NCBI RefSeq assembly: GCF_023168165.1
Contig: NZ_BQYJ01000004.1
Location: forward strand, 1-64,000
Direction: 5' to 3'
DNA from: Niallia sp. NCCP-28
GTDB lineage: Bacteria > Bacillota > Bacilli > Bacillales > Cytobacillaceae
DNA length: 64,000 nucleotides
The translations under genes and the position numbers were made by a program. The notes below the pieces were generated by a model. The model worked only from the letters and a program-made list of their open reading frames with translations. It did no database searches and was not told the origin of the DNA. Each line of letters starts with the position of its first letter. The first letter of the stretch is position 1. Below are positions 50,867 through 60,475 of this stretch, one piece after another.

Positions 50867-50877
50867 TTTTTTCTCTC

Positions 50878-51546
50878 CTATCTTTTGTCTAATTTAGATG
50901 TAATATAATCTCCAATAAATTGGATGATAAACACAATAATAAGAATGATGATGGTTGCTACAAGCGTAACATCTGATTGTCCCCGCTGGAAACCTTCTAA
51001 ATATGCCAAGTTTCCTAACCCACCTGCACCAATTACACCAGCCATTGCCGTAGAACCAACTAATGCAATAGTAGTTACGGTAATTCCAGATACTAGCGCC
51101 GGCATCGATTCAGGAAGCAGCACTTTAAATATAATAGTGGATGGTTTAGCTCCCATTGATTTTGCTGCTTCAATTACCCCTTTATCCACTTCCCTTAGTC
51201 CTATTTCAACCAGGCGAGCATAAAATGGCGCAGCACCAATGATTAAAGCAGGCAATGCAGCATTAACGCCAATCATGCTTCCCACTAAAATCGTGGTGAG
51301 CGGGATTAATAGAACGATTAAAATGATAAAAGGAATGGAGCGGAAAATATTTACAATCGCACTAATAATTTTATTGATGGCTGGGTTGCTCCACATATTT
51401 TCTTTAGCTGTTAAAAATAAAATAACGCCTAATAAAAGTCCTAAAATAAAAGTTGCGATAATGGAAATGCCCGTCATATATAATGTTTCTTGGGTAGCCA
51501 GCCACATTTTCTCCCAATCTACATTTGGAAATAAGTGTGTCATCAT
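50878..51546 (-). CDS. metP: Methionine ABC transporter permease
   Basis: 222 aa with five to six membrane helices. The EAA loop is VIEAAKSMGAKPSTIIFKVL near residues 140-160, which contacts MetN. C-terminal AGVIGAGGLGNLAYLEGFQR is typical of MetI/MetP. ATG 51546 follows GGAGGTGA inside the end of metN, overlapping by 4 nt. Confidence 0.95.
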   Translation of the reverse strand: MMTHLFPNVDWEKMWLATQETLYMTGISIIATFILGLLLGVILFLTAKENMWSNPAINKIISAIVNIFRSIPFIILIVLLIPLTTILVGSMIGVNAALPALIIGAAPFYARLVEIGLREVDKGVIEAAKSMGAKPSTIIFKVLLPESMPALVSGITVTTIALVGSTAMAGVIGAGGLGNLAYLEGFQRGQSDVTLVATIIILIIVFIIQFIGDYITSKLDKR

Positions 51547-52559
51547 TTTTTAATCACCTCCACACTAATTTCTTCTGATTGAAGAAACTGAAGAGCTTGT
51601 TCTTTTTCCGCTCCATCTAAATGGATATATAATGTACCATATGAACCATTTTGTGTAGGGGATATTTTCCCTTGAATAATGTTCACTGTTATATCAAAAG
51701 AGCGAATCAACTTGGTAATGATTGGCTGTTCTGCATTTTCTCCGACAAAGCCTAACATCACAATGCTTCCAGATGTATACTGCGCAAGAATATGTTCAAT
51801 GGTATCTTTCGTTTCTTCTGGCTCAATTACTTGTTGTACAAAACGTTTTGTAATCTCTGCTTCCGGATGTTTAAATACATTGATGACAGGGCCAGCTTCT
51901 ACTACTTTTCCATTTTCCATTACAGCAACTCGATGGCATATTTTGCGGATTACATGCATTTCATGTGTAATTAAAACGATTGTTAGCCCTAATCTTTTAT
52001 TTATATCTACTAGTAAATCCAAAATAGCATCCGTTGTTTGGGGATCTAGAGCAGATGTAGCTTCATCGCATAATAGAACTTTTGGATCACTTGCAAGAGC
52101 TCTGGCAATTCCAACTCTTTGTTTTTGACCACCGCTTAGTTGAGATGGATAAGTATTTTCTCTTCCTTCTAACCCAACAAGCTTAATTAACTCATCGACT
52201 TTTTTATCTCTATCTGCCTTTTTCACCCCTGCAATTTCAAGAGGAAAACTAATATTTTCTTTAACTGTTCTAGACCACAGCAAGTTAAAATGCTGAAAAA
52301 TCATGCTTATTTCTTGTCTTGCTTGTCTTAATTTTTTTCCTTTTATTTTTGAAACTTCATGACCTGCAACGGTTACAGAGCCTTCTGTTGGAATTTCCAA
52401 GCCGTTTAACATGCGTATTAGTGTACTCTTTCCAGCGCCGCTATAACCTATAACTCCAAATATTTCTCCTTGGTTAATTTCCAAATCCACATTGTCAACC
52501 GCTCTTACTTCTTCATTTTTAGAAGGGTATATTTTTTTTACCCTATTTATATGAATCAT
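51543..52559 (-). CDS. metN: Methionine ABC transporter ATP-binding protein
   Basis: 338 aa. Walker A GYSGAGKST, signature LSGGQKQRV, Walker B VLLCDEATSALDP and switch LITHEM are intact in the first 235 residues. The C-terminal NIL/ACT-like domain (about 265-338) binds methionine in E. coli MetN and gives trans-inhibition. Directly behind the SAM riboswitch and its terminator. Confidence 0.96.
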   Translation of the reverse strand: MIHINRVKKIYPSKNEEVRAVDNVDLEINQGEIFGVIGYSGAGKSTLIRMLNGLEIPTEGSVTVAGHEVSKIKGKKLRQARQEISMIFQHFNLLWSRTVKENISFPLEIAGVKKADRDKKVDELIKLVGLEGRENTYPSQLSGGQKQRVGIARALASDPKVLLCDEATSALDPQTTDAILDLLVDINKRLGLTIVLITHEMHVIRKICHRVAVMENGKVVEAGPVINVFKHPEAEITKRFVQQVIEPEETKDTIEHILAQYTSGSIVMLGFVGENAEQPIITKLIRSFDITVNIIQGKISPTQNGSYGTLYIHLDGAEKEQALQFLQSEEISVEVIKK

Positions 52560-52662
52560 ATTCCCACCTGCTTTTTCACAAAAAATATATTTATGCTAAT
52601 AAAAATCCCATTATTATTTTTATATATTATTGGATAGAGTCAAAAACTTCATCCTTTTTTCA

Positions 52663-52700
52663 ACAAAAAAAACCTTTCTGCACATTATGAGCAGAAAGGC
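52663..52700 (-). terminator. Riboswitch-controlled terminator of metNPQ
   Basis: Minus strand: CCTTTCTGC pairs with GCAGAAAGG (loop TCATAATGT), then TTTTTTTT. It lies between the SAM aptamer and metN, the expected position for SAM-induced termination. Confidence 0.9.
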
Positions 52701-52719
52701 ATGATAATCTGTTACCTTT

Positions 52720-52832
52720 CTCTCATCTATCAAAGCACAATTGCTTTGTGTGAATTGGCACCATATCAGCATTTTTCGCTGACGGTTGCCGGGTTTCATC
52801 GGGCACATCCCTCCACCTCTCTTGATAAGAGC
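52720..52832 (-). ncRNA. SAM-I (S-box) riboswitch aptamer
   Basis: Minus strand shows the S-box core in order: CTTATCAAGAG at the 5' P1/P2 strand, GGTGGAGGGA, GATGAAACCCGGCAACC, a variable P3 hairpin, GTGCCAATTC, and the closing TGATAGATGAGAG that pairs with the 5' end. SAM binding would favour the downstream terminator and shut off methionine import. Confidence 0.95.
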
Positions 52833-52879
52833 AACTATATAATTAAAAGAATTTTTGTCGAAATTATTCGTTAGACGTA

Positions 52880-52908
52880 CTTTAACATGTTCGTAAAGAA
52901 AGTGTCAA
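52880..52908 (-). promoter_or_regulatory. Promoter of the metNPQ leader
   Basis: Minus strand: TTGACA (52908-52903), 17-nt spacer, TTAAAG (52885-52880), a few tens of bases upstream of the aptamer. A second TCGACA/TATAGT pair nearer the aptamer would start inside P1 and is less likely. Confidence 0.6.
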
Positions 52909-53121
52909 TCCTATTTTCAGCATTTTTTAATATAATATTTTTTCTGAATTTTTAGTGAACAAAAAAAATACCCTTACATTCTTTTTGAATAGGCAAAAAA
53001 AATACACTGGCTATACCGCAGCGTACATTATATTTTCATTATCCCATATATTTAATTATATAAGAATATACTTTATGATTAAAACAAAGATGTTCTAAAG
53101 GCACTTTGCAAAAGACTCCAA

Positions 53122-53466
53122 TTATTCAGCAGCTGCATCATGTAGATTTCCTAAATAAAAAAGGGACTCTAACATTAATACTTTTCGAAAATTAGAGGTA
53201 ATAAAAATATCTTGGCTTTTTTTTGACTCACGCAATAATGTTTTGCCCAGCAATATCGCCTGCAAACCTTTCCTGCAGCCTTCTAATACAATATCTGGCT
53301 TACATTCCAATTTTTCTACAAGATGAAACTGAACATTTTTTAATTGAATACAATAATGTTCTTCCTCACATTTTACCAATAAAATAAATGTTTTTTTATA
53401 AAGCAGCGGTTTTATTGCATTACTTTTATTTAAATTATCTATCAATCGCTTTACTAGTTGATGCAT
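53122..53466 (-). CDS. YusD-like SCP2-fold protein
   Basis: 114 aa. Pattern of an SCP2 sterol-carrier-like domain: a beta strand region (FILLVKCEEEHYCIQL), then PDIVLEGCRKGLQAILLGK and a final FRKVLMLESLFYLG helix. Position between metN and yusE matches yusD of B. subtilis. Such domains bind lipids or acyl-CoA; function unknown. ATG follows AAGGAGGG. Confidence 0.6.
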   Translation of the reverse strand: MHQLVKRLIDNLNKSNAIKPLLYKKTFILLVKCEEEHYCIQLKNVQFHLVEKLECKPDIVLEGCRKGLQAILLGKTLLRESKKSQDIFITSNFRKVLMLESLFYLGNLHDAAAE

Positions 53467-53732
53467 AAATATACCCTCCTTCTTTTCATCCTCCCTATAT
53501 CTTTTATAATGTATTCTTTCCTTCTATCTAAAACCCTTTTTAAAAAGCAGAATCCCTATTATTTTTATTTAGACAAAATAAGCGCTTTATTGCACAATTT
53601 GTTGAAGTTTGTCAATTTTCCGCTTATTTTAAAATAAAACGCCTTTCTTAAAATAAGGCAAGTAAAGTTAGTAATAATTCCGTCCATATATTTCCCGAGA
53701 AATGTCATACTATTATCTTCCATGTCGATTTG

Positions 53733-53900
53733 TATAAAGTAAAACTAACAATCAGTGAAGGTTTTCTCCATCCCCAATTGAGAAAGGATGGATTATGAGT
53801 CACTCAGCGTTGTCCAGAACTTGGATGTTTACATGTTCTTTTCTATCAGGACTTCACGGGCATTTTTTGCTCGCCTAGATTCCTTTTTTTATCAGCCCTT
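53733..53900 (+). repeat. Dispersed repeat family R, copy 4 (diverged long form)
   Basis: ATAAAGTAAAACTAACAATC then CAGTGAAGGTTTT, later ACGGGCATTTTTTGCTCGCC and CTAGATTCC, in the same order as copy 3 (61285). It occupies much of the 543-bp gap 53467-54010, which is otherwise AT-rich with no gene seen. Confidence 0.55.
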
Positions 53901-53936
53901 AAACAGAGAAACAAAATGCCGGATAACTGTCTAGCT

Positions 53937-53970
53937 AAAAAAATCGCCTTTTACAAAAAAGGCGGTTTTC
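53937..53970 (-). terminator. Terminator of yusF-yusE
   Basis: Minus strand: AAAACCGCCTTTT pairs with AAAAGGCGATTTTTTT, about 40 bases after yusE. Confidence 0.85.
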
Positions 53971-54010
53971 CATTCCAGCTGAATAGTAAGGGCATCAGCT
54001 AACAAAACTA

Positions 54011-54325
54011 TTATGTATATTTTTGAATTTCTTCTAATAAATAAGGAACCGAATGAAATGCATATTTTTTCTCCAGCAAGTTTCCTTCCTTAAATATTAA
54101 CAGACATGGAACACTCTCCACCTCATATTTTTCTGCAAGTGCCGGATAATAATTTAAATCAATTTTTGCAAACACTCCATTTTTCACCATAGCTTCCACA
54201 ACAGTCAGCATTTTTGAGGCAACCTGGCATGTCCCGCAAAGAGGTGTATACAAATAAAGCATAAAAGCCTGTTCCTTTTCTCCTGATATAACACTATTTA
54301 TTTGTTCTATCGGCCAATTATTCAT
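54011..54325 (-). CDS. yusE: YusE, thioredoxin-like protein
   Basis: 104 aa thioredoxin fold with active-site CGTC in YTPLCGTCQVASKML near residue 31 and the cis-Pro segment VESVPCLLIFKEGNLL. Likely a cytosolic thiol-disulfide protein. It starts 2 nt after yusF, behind AAGGATGA, so the pair is coupled. Confidence 0.9.
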   Translation of the reverse strand: MNNWPIEQINSVISGEKEQAFMLYLYTPLCGTCQVASKMLTVVEAMVKNGVFAKIDLNYYPALAEKYEVESVPCLLIFKEGNLLEKKYAFHSVPYLLEEIQKYT

Positions 54326-54327
54326 TT

Positions 54328-54675
54328 CTAATTCATCCTTAAATCTAAGTATTCCGGGAAAACATCAATATTCGCATGCAATAGAACCGTAGCCAGATGA
54401 TGTGTTGGTGCACAGGCAACTTCTCTATACATTTTGTCAATATATAAATGTTCTGCTTCAGGCATTTCTTTTCTGAATTGTTTTCTTAACTTTTCACCAG
54501 ATTTGTCAGCATCTACTAAGATATAAACATCTTTATCAAATAATTCATCTATTAATGCATCCAGCTTTGATACACCGATCGTTCCATTTGTACAAATAAT
54601 CTCAATTGGCTCTCTAATAATATTTTTAATTTTCAACTTATCTGATTTGCCTTCAACAATGATTATTTTGCTCAT
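54328..54675 (-). CDS. yusF: YusF, small Toprim-domain protein
   Basis: 115 aa stand-alone Toprim domain: IIIVEGKSDKLKI supplies the catalytic Glu and YILVDADKSGEKL the DxD. Toprim proteins act in topoisomerases, primases and RNase M5; YusF is most like an OLD/M5-type nuclease fragment of unknown role. Upstream of yusE in one transcript. Confidence 0.88.
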   Translation of the reverse strand: MSKIIIVEGKSDKLKIKNIIREPIEIICTNGTIGVSKLDALIDELFDKDVYILVDADKSGEKLRKQFRKEMPEAEHLYIDKMYREVACAPTHHLATVLLHANIDVFPEYLDLRMN

Positions 54676-54903
54676 CTCTGATCACCTAAATGGAAGTATT
54701 GAATTCAACTTTATCATATATAAAACAAGAGGGAAAGTACTTTTGATTATTTTTCTGAATTTTCACACCATTATTCTTTTTCTGGATAAAAAAAGGAGCT
54801 GATCCATTCATGCACGAATTCTTCCCACTCCTTTCAGCTTTATTTATGCTTACTATGAATGTCGAAGTTTTCGTTCATGTTTTAGGACAACTCCTTCTCT
54901 TTA

Positions 54904-55287
54904 TTAATGTTCTTTTGTCATTTCCCCATATTGCTCTGCATTCATCAGTCCGTCAATATCCTCTTTGTTAGTAGGTTCAATCAAAACCATCCATGCTTTT
55001 TCATATGGTGATTCATTAACATACTCTGGATTATCGCTTAAATCTTCATTCACTGCCACTACTTTGCCGCTGATTGGAGCGTATAATTCGGATACCGTTT
55101 TAACTGATTCAACACTTCCAAATGGCTCGTTTGCAACAACATCATCGCCGACTTCAGGAAGTTCAACAAACACAATGTCCCCTAATTCTGATTGTGCAAA
55201 ATATGTAATACCAATACGGGCGTTTTCATCTTCTACTTTTACCCATTCATGTTCTTTTGAATATCGTAAATCTTTTGGTATGCTCAT
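54904..55287 (-). CDS. gcvH: Glycine cleavage system H protein
   Basis: 127 aa lipoyl carrier of the glycine cleavage system; in B. subtilis also the relay through which LipL distributes octanoyl/lipoyl groups. Lipoylated Lys lies in [12 protein letters not shown] near residue 63. ATG 55287 follows GGAGGGA. LipA, encoded about 17 kb away in this window, makes its cofactor. Confidence 0.96.
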   Translation of the reverse strand: MSIPKDLRYSKEHEWVKVEDENARIGITYFAQSELGDIVFVELPEVGDDVVANEPFGSVESVKTVSELYAPISGKVVAVNEDLSDNPEYVNESPYEKAWMVLIEPTNKEDIDGLMNAEQYGEMTKEH

Positions 55288-55333
55288 ATACAAGTCCCTC
55301 CAAATAATATTATTATATTAAAAAAAGCAGGCT

Positions 55334-55693
55334 TTATTTATTCCAACTTTCTTTAAATTCTTCTTCTTTAAACCCAAGTGTTACTTTATTTCCATCTGTA
55401 ATTAATGGACGTTTGATCAGCATGCCGTCTGATGCTAGTACATCTAATAGCTCAGCGTCTGATGCTTCTTTTACTTTGTCCTTCAACCCAAGCTCCCGAT
55501 ACTTTTGACCACTTGTATTAAAGAATTTCTTTAATTCCACTCCACTGTTTTTATACAGCTCTTCCAATGTAGAGCGGGAAGGAGGATTTTCTACAATATG
55601 TACTTCTTCATATGCTACATTGTTTTCATCAAGCCAATTTTTAGCTTTTCTGCATGTACCGCATTTTGGATACCAATAAAATGCAACTTTCAT
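55334..55693 (-). CDS. yusI: YusI, ArsC/Spx-family protein
   Basis: 119 aa thioredoxin-like ArsC/Spx/MgsR family. N-terminal YPKCGTCRKAKNWL gives a CxxC as in Spx, and the C-terminal IKRPLITDGNKVTLGF matches the family. It could be a reductase or an Spx-like regulator; B. subtilis YusI is uncharacterised. Follows AGGTGAT. Next to gcvH, as in B. subtilis. Confidence 0.9.
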   Translation of the reverse strand: MKVAFYWYPKCGTCRKAKNWLDENNVAYEEVHIVENPPSRSTLEELYKNSGVELKKFFNTSGQKYRELGLKDKVKEASDAELLDVLASDGMLIKRPLITDGNKVTLGFKEEEFKESWNK

Positions 55694-55859
55694 TCTATCA
55701 CCTATTTTTTGTTGAATTTCATTACATATACTTGCATATTATCATATTTTTCCTCAAAATCATAATAGAGAATAAACCTAAAAATGATCATATTTATAAA
55801 TTGATGGCTAAAATTATTGTCAGGCCACTTTCCCATAAAAGTTTTTTTCCATATAAAAA

Positions 55860-56004
55860 GACTCTGTTCGTAAAGTTGTTTTTCAGCAAATAAATTTGTC
55901 TCTATTTAACTGATGTTAGCTTCCAAAAGGAAACAAAAAATCCTGACAGAAACTTGTCTCTAAAATTCCAATTTATCCAACGAACAATTACCACAAAAAC
56001 AGTC
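55860..56004. mobile_element. MITE-like element C with 8-bp target duplication
   Basis: 145 bp, non-coding. Left end GACTCTGTTCGTAAAGTTG, right end (reverse complement) GACTGTTTTTGTGGTAATTG. Perfect 8-bp flanks TATAAAAA lie at 55852-55859 and 56005-56012. Ends resemble those of elements A and B but the interior differs. Part of the 369-bp gap between yusI and fadE. Confidence 0.65.
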
Positions 56005-56010
56005 TATAAA

Positions 56011-56047
56011 AAAAGACAAATTTAATGGAAATAATTTGTCTTTTTCT
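56011..56047 (-). terminator. Terminator of fadN-fadE
   Basis: AAAAGACAAATT pairs with AATTTGTCTTTTT; A and T runs on both sides. It abuts element C. Confidence 0.85.
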
Positions 56048-56062
56048 TCAGATTTATCCTTA

Positions 56063-57817
56063 TTATACAATATATTGTTTTTTCGCTATTATTTCCTCTG
56101 CTGCTTTTCTTTTTAAGGAAATAATTGGTTTTGGCAAATGCCTTGTCAGCTTTTTTAAAGTTGCAAGCAGCAAGCGAAGATCATCTCCACTTTCCATATT
56201 TGCCAATATTTCTATTGCTTCAGAGTTGATTTGTTGAAATGCTTCTGCACAATAGATTTCTGTATAGAGTATTTTTTGCCCTTCCTTGTTTTCTCCTCTC
56301 TTTATGCCTTTTTCTGTTCGTAATATCACAGACTCCATATTGTAGACCATCATAATAATATTTGATAGATTGGCAAGTATTTCTTGTTCATTTTCTAATT
56401 TTCGGCCGAATTTTTGAGCGGTTAAGCCAAGTAAAAGCAATGCTATTTTTTTTCCGTTTTCCATAAACATTTTTTCTTGTGCTAAAACGGACTTTTCAGG
56501 GTCAGCCGGGAGCAGTGTCAGCAATTGTCGTTCTAGATTTTTAGCAGCTTGCAATAATGGAAGTTCTCCCTTTATTCCCTTTTTTAAAAGGGTAGCTGGA
56601 ACTAATAATCGATTAATCTCATTTGTACCTTCAAATATACGATTTATTCTAGCATCACGATACATCCTCGTTATATCATACCCTTCCATAAATCCGTTTC
56701 CTCCATGCAATTGCAGACATTCATCCACAATCATATCAAGCACTTCCGAAGCGAATACTTTATTTAGGCTGCATTCAATCGCATATTCATTTATAGCAGA
56801 AGCTACTAATCTTCTATCAGCATCATGCGGCAATGTACTCATACTAGTGGAGATTAATCCGGCAGTTCTATAAACAGAACTTTCTGCTGCATATAAATAA
56901 GCAGACATTGTGGCTAACTTTTCTTTTGTTAGTGGAAATTGAGTAATTGGGGTATGAAACTGGATACGATTATTTGTATAGGAGATTGTCTTTTTGATTG
57001 CTTCTTTGCTTGCACCAACTGCCCCGACGCCTAATTTAAAGCGGCCAATGTTTAAAATATTTAATGCAATAATATGTCCTTTTCCCTTTTCTCCAAGCAA
57101 ATTTTCTACAGGGACAGCTACATGGTCAAACTTTAATGCACAAGTGGAGGAACTTTTTATGCCGAGCTTATTTTCTTCCTTGCCGATAGAAAATCCTTCA
57201 AATTCTCTTTCTATGATAAAGGCGGAAAAATCTTTTCCATCTATTTTTGCGAATACAGTAAAAACATCAGCGATTCCAGCATTTGTAATCCACTGTTTTT
57301 CCCCTTTTAGAATATAATGGGTGCCTGCTTCATTTAAAGCAGCAGTTGTTCTAATGCTCATGGCATCCGACCCTGCTTGTGGTTCCGTTAATGCATATGC
57401 TGCTATTTTTTCTCCAGTTGCTAAATAGGGCAAATATTTTTCCTTTTGTTCCTGATTCCCAAATAAAACAATAGGAAGAGAACCTATGCCAATATGTGCG
57501 CCATGAGTGACAGAAAACCCTCCTGCAATAGACATCTTTTCTGAAATAATGGCAGAACTTATTTTATCTAATCCTAATCCGCCAAATTCCTCTGGGATAT
57601 CACCACTTAAAAGGCCTAACTCTCCCGCTTCTTTCAACAATTCCACCACTTGCTTAAAATCGTGGTTTTCCATTGCAGCTAGATTTTTCATAACTTTTTT
57701 ATCCACAAAATCTGTTGTCATCTTTCCAATCATCCAATGTTCTTCCGTGAAATCTTCTGGTGTAAAAATATCCATTTCTTTTGTTTCTTCTGTTAAAAAG
57801 CTTCCGCCCTTTTTCAA
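56063..57817 (-). CDS. fadE: Acyl-CoA dehydrogenase FadE
   Basis: 584 aa. Catalyses the first dehydrogenation of fatty-acid beta-oxidation. AYALTEPQAGSDA (FAD/substrate loop, about residues 155-167), QWITNAG, and LQLHGGNGFMEGY with RMYRDARINRIFEGTNEI (about 385-420) identify the family; the catalytic Glu is in FEGTNEI. The extra C-terminal region (about 430-584) is normal for YusJ-type enzymes. TTG 57817 follows GGAGTGA. Only 45 nt from fadN. Confidence 0.93.
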   Translation of the reverse strand: MKKGGSFLTEETKEMDIFTPEDFTEEHWMIGKMTTDFVDKKVMKNLAAMENHDFKQVVELLKEAGELGLLSGDIPEEFGGLGLDKISSAIISEKMSIAGGFSVTHGAHIGIGSLPIVLFGNQEQKEKYLPYLATGEKIAAYALTEPQAGSDAMSIRTTAALNEAGTHYILKGEKQWITNAGIADVFTVFAKIDGKDFSAFIIEREFEGFSIGKEENKLGIKSSSTCALKFDHVAVPVENLLGEKGKGHIIALNILNIGRFKLGVGAVGASKEAIKKTISYTNNRIQFHTPITQFPLTKEKLATMSAYLYAAESSVYRTAGLISTSMSTLPHDADRRLVASAINEYAIECSLNKVFASEVLDMIVDECLQLHGGNGFMEGYDITRMYRDARINRIFEGTNEINRLLVPATLLKKGIKGELPLLQAAKNLERQLLTLLPADPEKSVLAQEKMFMENGKKIALLLLGLTAQKFGRKLENEQEILANLSNIIMMVYNMESVILRTEKGIKRGENKEGQKILYTEIYCAEAFQQINSEAIEILANMESGDDLRLLLATLKKLTRHLPKPIISLKRKAAEEIIAKKQYIV

Positions 57818-57862
57818 TCTTATCACTCCGTCACAGTTATCTTATTTTTATCAAACAAAATT

Positions 57863-60241
57863 TTAGTCAGCAGGGGAAGTATCTTTCTTTTTCTCTTGAT
57901 ATATTTTTCCTAGCTGCAATAAATGAAGCATTCGTTTTTGTGTTTCTTTGTCTTGAATCAGCTCCATAAATGCTGATCTTTCCAATTGCAGCAAATAAGC
58001 TTCCTCTACTTCTGACTTAAAGGGCAAATTTCCTCCCGTTAAAACAAAGGCTAATTTTTCGCCGATTATTTGTTCATAAGATGAGATTCTTCCTGCTATT
58101 GCTAACTTAGATAATTCCCTTTTTAACAAATCATATCCTAGTTTGCCAGCAACAACCACTTTGCTTTTTTCCGGCGGATTATACAAAGCAGAATGTTTAA
58201 GCACCATTTGTTTTGCGTCATAAATTAAATAGCGTTTATTCATCGTAATTTGATCCTTTTTATTAAGCAGTTTCCATTCTTTTCCCTCTTCTGCGGAAGT
58301 AGCTACTTTACTTGTAAAAACAGTGAAAAATACTTCTCTGACTGTTTTTATTAATGCTTCCTCTTGAAGCAAATCTACTTCTTTTAATGAGTTTATATAC
58401 AGTTCTTTTGTTCCCCCGCCTCCAGGAATTAGCCCTACCCCTGTCTCCACTAATCCAATATAAGTTTCTTGTAATGCTTGAACATAAGAAGAAGCTAAAC
58501 AAATTTCAGCACCTCCTCCCAAGGTATTGCCAAATGGTGCTGAAACAATCGGCTTTTTCGCATATTTTATTTTCATCATGGCCTCTTGAAATTTTTGCAC
58601 AACTAGTTCAATTTCCAAATAATCTTCTGACTGTGCTTCCATTAAGAGCAATGCCAGGTTTGCTCCTACACTAAAATTCATTCCTCCGCTGCCGATAACC
58701 AATCCCTTAAACGAAGAATTTTGTTCGACTTCTCTAACGGCTTCCTCTAACATCTCAATTGCATCCATTCCAATTACATTATGTTTGGCATGAAGTTCAA
58801 GCATAGCTACTCCATCACCAATATCAAAAAGCGTTCCACTATTATTTCTGGCTATTATGCCATTTTGTCTTTTTTTCTCCTGTACATCTATTTGGTAGGC
58901 ATCCTTTTGAACTGGCTCATACGTTCCCTTATTGTAATAGGTGAGTGCTTCCTCTTCTTTTTTATAAAAAACATGTTCTCCGTTTTCTATCATTTCGGTT
59001 ATCCAATTTGGAACCTCAATAGTTTCAGACTTTAACTTTGTTATGCTTTTAACCAATCCAATACTATCCCATATTTCAAATGGCCCCTTTTCCCAATTGA
59101 AGCCCAGTTTTACAGCCTCATCTATCTCGTAAATGGTATCTGCTATTTCACCTAATAAAGCAGCACTGTATAATAGAAATGGCATGATGCTTTCCCATAA
59201 AAACTTTGCATCTCGGCTGTCCTCATAAATAAACTTCTGCAATTCTTTTTCTGGCAGTTTCTTTTTTTCTACCCTTTTGTATTGCATGGTTTGATAATCA
59301 AGTGCCTCTATTCCTTTTTTGGTTTTTCTATAAAAACCGTTTCCTGTTTTTCTTCCTAACATATTGTGCTGAATCATTTCTTCCATAAAAGAAGGCATGA
59401 TATAAAAATCTTTTTCCCTTTGATCGGAAGACCTTTCCCGAATATTTTTTACGACATATGAAAATGTATCTAATCCTACTAAATCTAATGTTTGAAATGT
59501 TCCACTTTTAGAGCGTCCAATTAACTTCCCAGTTAATTCATCTACTTTTGGAATTGACAGCTTTGACTTTGTCATTACTTTTACTATTGTTAAAAATGCA
59601 TAGGCACCGATTCTATTTGCGATAAAATTAGGAGTATCCTTTGTAAGGATTACATTTTTCCCTAATTGTTTTTCTGCAAATTCTTTGAATTTTTGTAGGG
59701 CAGCCGGATTCGTTTTAGGAGTTGCTATTAATTCTAAAAGAGTAATGTAGCGTGGGGGATTAAAGAAGTGTGTACCCAAAAAATGCGCTTGAAGGTCTTC
59801 TGAACAATTTTTCATCATCGTTTCAATGGAAATGCCTGATGTATTGCTGCTTACAATTGATCCTTTTTTTCTGAAATCATCTATCTTTTGAAGCAATGAT
59901 CTTTTTGCTTCTATATCTTCTGTAATTGCTTCAATAATCCAGTCTGCCTTTGATATTTTAGATAAATCGTCTTCTATATTTCCGGTTTCTATTAAAGAAA
60001 GTTTTTGCAAAGAAACAATTGGGCTAGGTTTTTGATTGATTAAATTTTTTTTTGCTTTATTCGCTAATCGATTTCTGCTATCAGTATCCAGTTGGGAGCG
60101 CAATTTATTCTGTTTTTCTAAAAGATCATCAGGAATTATATCAAGAAGCAGTGTAGGAATATCGGCATTTGCTAATTGAGCCGCTATAGATGCTCCCATT
60201 ACGCCAGCTCCTATAACAACGGCTTGCTTTATCACACTCAT
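57863..60241 (-). CDS. fadN: 3-hydroxyacyl-CoA dehydrogenase/enoyl-CoA hydratase FadN
   Basis: 792 aa bifunctional beta-oxidation enzyme. N-terminal NAD-binding GAGVMGASIAAQLAN, then GTHFFNPPRYITLLE and the 3HCDH domains up to about residue 440. The C-terminal crotonase domain (about 470-790) has FGNTLGGGAEICLA and GLVETGVGLIPGGGGTKE with the catalytic Glu. ATG 60241 follows GGGAGGAAA. In B. subtilis fadA (thiolase) lies between fadN and fadE; it is absent here. Confidence 0.94.
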   Translation of the reverse strand: MSVIKQAVVIGAGVMGASIAAQLANADIPTLLLDIIPDDLLEKQNKLRSQLDTDSRNRLANKAKKNLINQKPSPIVSLQKLSLIETGNIEDDLSKISKADWIIEAITEDIEAKRSLLQKIDDFRKKGSIVSSNTSGISIETMMKNCSEDLQAHFLGTHFFNPPRYITLLELIATPKTNPAALQKFKEFAEKQLGKNVILTKDTPNFIANRIGAYAFLTIVKVMTKSKLSIPKVDELTGKLIGRSKSGTFQTLDLVGLDTFSYVVKNIRERSSDQREKDFYIMPSFMEEMIQHNMLGRKTGNGFYRKTKKGIEALDYQTMQYKRVEKKKLPEKELQKFIYEDSRDAKFLWESIMPFLLYSAALLGEIADTIYEIDEAVKLGFNWEKGPFEIWDSIGLVKSITKLKSETIEVPNWITEMIENGEHVFYKKEEEALTYYNKGTYEPVQKDAYQIDVQEKKRQNGIIARNNSGTLFDIGDGVAMLELHAKHNVIGMDAIEMLEEAVREVEQNSSFKGLVIGSGGMNFSVGANLALLLMEAQSEDYLEIELVVQKFQEAMMKIKYAKKPIVSAPFGNTLGGGAEICLASSYVQALQETYIGLVETGVGLIPGGGGTKELYINSLKEVDLLQEEALIKTVREVFFTVFTSKVATSAEEGKEWKLLNKKDQITMNKRYLIYDAKQMVLKHSALYNPPEKSKVVVAGKLGYDLLKRELSKLAIAGRISSYEQIIGEKLAFVLTGGNLPFKSEVEEAYLLQLERSAFMELIQDKETQKRMLHLLQLGKIYQEKKKDTSPAD

Positions 60242-60475
60242 TTTTTTCCTCCCTCTCATTTTTTATAATTTTTCAAAATAAACAATATTCGCCTATTTTA
60301 TGCATCATAAATTTACCTTTTTATATTTATATACGATATTTTCTTATATCCTGCCTGTTTTTTTGTCCACATTTTTATCATTTTTATTTGAAAACTTATG
60401 GTAAATGATGATTTAATTCATTAAAAGTTTTGAGATAGGAAAGGCTACTATGTGTAAGTGTAGGAGGTGACATCA

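Noticed and set aside
52834-52861. TCGACA/TATAGT as the metNPQ promoter
   Set aside because: Transcription would start inside the SAM aptamer P1 helix; the upstream TTGACA/TTAAAG pair fits better.
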